From Mesoaciditogaceae bacterium (GTDB lineage Bacteria > Thermotogota > Thermotogae > Mesoaciditogales > Mesoaciditogaceae), in assembly GCA_015486145.1 (NCBI GenBank), contig WFSH01000071.1:1-7681 (forward strand): a DNA stretch of 7,681 nt, read 5' to 3'. Each line of letters begins with the position of its first letter. The stretch's first letter is position 1. The notes beneath the pieces were generated by a model, which was not told the origin of the DNA, ran no database searches, and was given only the letters and a program-made list of their open reading frames with translations. Position numbers and translations under genes: made by a program. Below, piece after piece: positions 6,598 through 7,681 of this stretch.

Positions 6598-6631
6598 AAA
6601 AAAATTCCTTCTTACGTAAAAACAGAAGGAA
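6598..6631 (-). terminator. Rho-independent terminator after the chrB-like gene
   Basis: Read on the minus strand, TTCCTTCT (6631-6624) and AGAAGGAA (6612-6605) form a perfect 8-bp stem with an 11-nt loop. One unpaired base and then seven T residues (6604-6598) follow. It lies 26 nt after the chrB-like stop codon and 35 nt before the ABC operon start, so it should end or attenuate transcription entering that operon. Confidence 0.82.
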
Positions 6632-6657
6632 ATGGAAAACCGAACAATTTTTTCTTC

Positions 6658-7089
6658 TTATTTTTCAGAGTCCAATTCTTTTTTGAAATAGGCATACAAC
6701 GCATCGTAAAGATAAAATTCCTTTTCCAGCGTCTCGTGATCGTCCTTGCATATTAACCTATAACCTCTCGCGAGAACATCGAGTGATATTGAAAGTGGCG
6801 AAGGATTTTCAACATCCGTATCCGCACCCCTTACGATCTCTTGGACTTTTCTCAGCGCCGGATCTTTCTCCAAACCGTACTTTTCCATAATGGCATCAAA
6901 AGAACATTTGTTTCCATGGTGTCCAAGTTCCACGCCTTTCATATCAAATGGAATGCCTTCCTTGATCGTTTTGGGATCGGTGTCTCGTGGTACAAAAACG
7001 AACTCCGCATCTTTATCTACAAAATTTTTGATAAGCCAAGGACACGCCACTCTATCCACATGAACTCTTTCTCTCGTTACCCACTTCAT
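6658..7089 (-). CDS. Free-standing ChrB C-terminal domain protein ('chromate resistance' family)
   Basis: This 143-residue protein matches the ChrB C-terminal domain almost end to end: RVHVDRVACPWLIKNFVD (8-25), FVFVPRDTD (31-39), PFDMKGVELGHHG (47-59), CSFDAIMEKYGL (62-73), IVRGADTD (85-92) and YDALYAYF (128-135). Full ChrB proteins are about twice as long and carry an N-terminal half that is missing here. ChrB was described as a chromate-responsive regulator of the ChrA efflux pump, but no chrA is visible, so a role in chromate resistance is not established. H10, D12, C16, H57/H58, C62, D65 and D90 are plausible metal- or substrate-binding residues, by inference. The ATG at 7089 is supported by GGAGGTAAT (7101-7093). 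The gene has its own promoter with inverted repeats and its own terminator. The MFS gene lies upstream on the same strand, 111 nt away. Confidence 0.87.
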   Translation of the reverse strand: MKWVTRERVHVDRVACPWLIKNFVDKDAEFVFVPRDTDPKTIKEGIPFDMKGVELGHHGNKCSFDAIMEKYGLEKDPALRKVQEIVRGADTDVENPSPLSISLDVLARGYRLICKDDHETLEKEFYLYDALYAYFKKELDSEK

Positions 7090-7092
7090 ACG

Positions 7093-7101
7093 ATTACCTC
7101 C
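7093..7101 (-). promoter_or_regulatory. Strong Shine-Dalgarno site of the chrB-like gene
   Basis: GGAGGTAAT on the minus strand places GGAGGT 6 nt before the ATG at 7089. It confirms this start and implies efficient translation. Confidence 0.8.
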
Positions 7102-7109
7102 AATTTTTC

Positions 7110-7128
7110 AAGTTCGTGATGCGAACTT
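7110..7128. promoter_or_regulatory. Operator-like inverted repeat over the chrB-like gene's predicted transcription start
   Basis: AAGTTCG (7110-7116) and CGAACTT (7122-7128) form a perfect 7-bp inverted repeat around TGATG. It touches the inner edge of the predicted -10 box (7129-7134), and the expected start point near 7122 falls within one arm. A transcript starting there would lack a full arm, so the repeat more likely works as a protein-binding site in DNA than as an RNA hairpin. No T-run follows it on either strand, so it is not an intrinsic terminator. Confidence 0.6.
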
Positions 7129-7158
7129 ATTCTACAACATATCCTTCGCAGAAATCAA
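7129..7158 (-). promoter_or_regulatory. Predicted promoter of the chrB-like gene
   Basis: On the minus strand TTGATT (7158-7153, 4/6 match to TTGACA) and TAGAAT (7134-7129, 5/6 match to TATAAT) are 18 bp apart. The start point would be near 7122, giving a leader of about 33 nt that holds the Shine-Dalgarno site. Inverted repeats lie directly on both sides of it. Confidence 0.55.
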
Positions 7159-7159
7159 A

Positions 7160-7177
7160 TTCATGATCTCTCATGAA
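7160..7177. promoter_or_regulatory. Inverted repeat just upstream of the chrB-like promoter's -35 box
   Basis: TTCATGA (7160-7166) and TCATGAA (7171-7177) form a perfect 7-bp inverted repeat with a 4-nt spacer. The palindromic core TCATGA recurs at exactly 10 bp, one helical turn, and a further ATGA follows at 7181. The site sits one base upstream of the predicted -35 box, a normal place for an activator or an upstream repressor half. It has no T-run and is unlike the repeat at 7110-7128, so it may bind a different protein. Binding is inferred from symmetry and position only. Confidence 0.45.
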
Positions 7178-7200
7178 AACATGACTTTTAAGTGACCACC

Positions 7201-7681
7201 TTAACGAGTTTCAACCGTAACTTCTCGCGACAGTTTTTCCAAACTTTTTCCCTTAGATTCGGGTAAGACGAGTGTGGTAATCACTCCCAAAAAGGCAAAA
7301 ACAGACACGAGGATAAACGTGCCATTTATTCCGAAATGATCTTTCACTATTGGAAATAACAAAACACCGAGAAAGGCTCCAAACTTTGCTATACCAGACG
7401 AAAAACCATGCCCAGTAGCCCTGTATCGAGTTGGAAAGAGTTCAGACGGTATCACAAAAGTAGTCGTGTTTGGACCAAATTCTGTAAAGAAGTAGCTTGT
7501 ACCGTACAACGCGAGGAAAAGCGGAAAAATTTTCCCGATTTCTGGGATGAGGCCAGTAAGCAAAAATGCTGTTCCCATGACTGTAAATCCCATGATTTGT
7601 ATGGTTTTCCTGCCAATCTTGTCCATAAAAAGTATGGCCAAAATGTATCCCGGAAGTGCAAACACGGTGAAAATCAAGAAA
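7201..7681 (-). CDS. MFS transporter, C-terminal half (PHS/sugar-porter-like), 5' truncated by window edge
   Basis: The frame is open to the right edge, so only about the last 160 residues are visible. The TTG at 7677 is internal rather than a start. The segment is hydrophobic, with about five membrane helices. It contains the loop motif MDKIGRKTIQ, the family motif PSELFPTRYRATGHG, then SSGIAKFGAFLG, and ends with LPESKGKSLEKLSRE, close to the PETKGxSLEE ending of the group. The PTRYRAT-HG stretch followed by K-GA is especially like phosphate:proton symporters (PHS family) and related bacterial carriers, but metabolite carriers share it, so the substrate is open. The protein would work in the cytoplasmic membrane as a proton-linked carrier. 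The stop TAA is followed by a 111-nt gap before the chrB-like gene. I see no clear terminator there, so some read-through into that gene is possible. Confidence 0.85.
   Translation of the reverse strand, partial: FLIFTVFALPGYILAILFMDKIGRKTIQIMGFTVMGTAFLLTGLIPEIGKIFPLFLALYGTSYFFTEFGPNTTTFVIPSELFPTRYRATGHGFSSGIAKFGAFLGVLLFPIVKDHFGINGTFILVSVFAFLGVITTLVLPESKGKSLEKLSREVTVETR

Noticed and set aside
6841..7119. Plus-strand open frame opposite the chrB-like gene
   Set aside because: The minus strand encodes the conserved ChrB-C motifs throughout; this frame also crosses that gene's promoter region.
7110..7128. Inverted repeat as terminator of the MFS gene
   Set aside because: No T-run follows the repeat on either strand, and it abuts a plausible -10 box, so an operator is the better reading.
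1..7681. tRNA, rRNA, CRISPR array, riboswitch or insertion sequence
   Set aside because: No spaced direct repeats, terminal inverted repeats, transposase motifs or RNA-gene-like stretches were seen. Every gap without a gene is 123 nt or shorter and is accounted for by terminators, promoters or operator-like sites.

Overview
The window suggests a low-to-moderate GC bacterium with very strong Shine-Dalgarno sites (GAGGTGAT, GGAGGTAAT), frequent TTG and GTG starts, and Lys/Glu/Ile-rich proteins using many AGA and ATA codons. This looks like a thermophilic anaerobe of the Thermotogota type or a relative. The assignment is inferred from style and gene content; no marker gene here settles it. No rRNA, tRNA, CRISPR array, insertion sequence or phage gene was seen.

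Plus strand, 1-2914. The window opens inside the 3' part of a DEAD-box RNA helicase gene (CsdA/DeaD type, with a DbpA-like RNA-binding domain), closed by a clear intrinsic terminator. A sigma-70 type promoter at 619-648 then drives a probable two-gene unit: a D-2-hydroxyacid dehydrogenase family protein (TTG start at 682) and a metal-dependent amidohydrolase related to imidazolonepropionase (GTG start at 1704). The unit ends at a hairpin at 2885-2914.

Minus strand, 6563-2916. Four genes overlap or abut in the order ATPase A, permease A, ATPase B, permease B. Both pairs are ABC-2 type export modules, and the two permeases are recognisable paralogues. The simplest reading is one heteromeric exporter made of two unlike half-transporters that arose by duplication of an ATPase-permease pair. 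The substrate cannot be read from the sequence. This operon converges on the amidohydrolase gene, with only the shared terminator region between them.

Minus strand, 7681-6598. The 3' half of an MFS transporter gene (PHS/sugar-porter-like) is followed by a free-standing ChrB C-terminal ('chromate resistance') domain protein. The chrB-like gene has its own promoter and strong ribosome binding site. One inverted repeat lies just upstream of its -35 and a second covers its predicted transcription start, so it looks tightly regulated. An intrinsic terminator separates it from the ABC operon, for which no convincing promoter was found.

The observations most worth following are: (i) the dehydrogenase has Tyr where the family's catalytic Glu sits, and Lys-Lys-Arg where NAD-specific members have Asp; (ii) the coupled, duplicated ABC exporter has altered Q-loops in both ATPases and altered signature and D-loops in ATPase B; (iii) the lone ChrB-C protein sits behind a palindromic operator-like promoter, next to a possible oxyanion-type MFS carrier.
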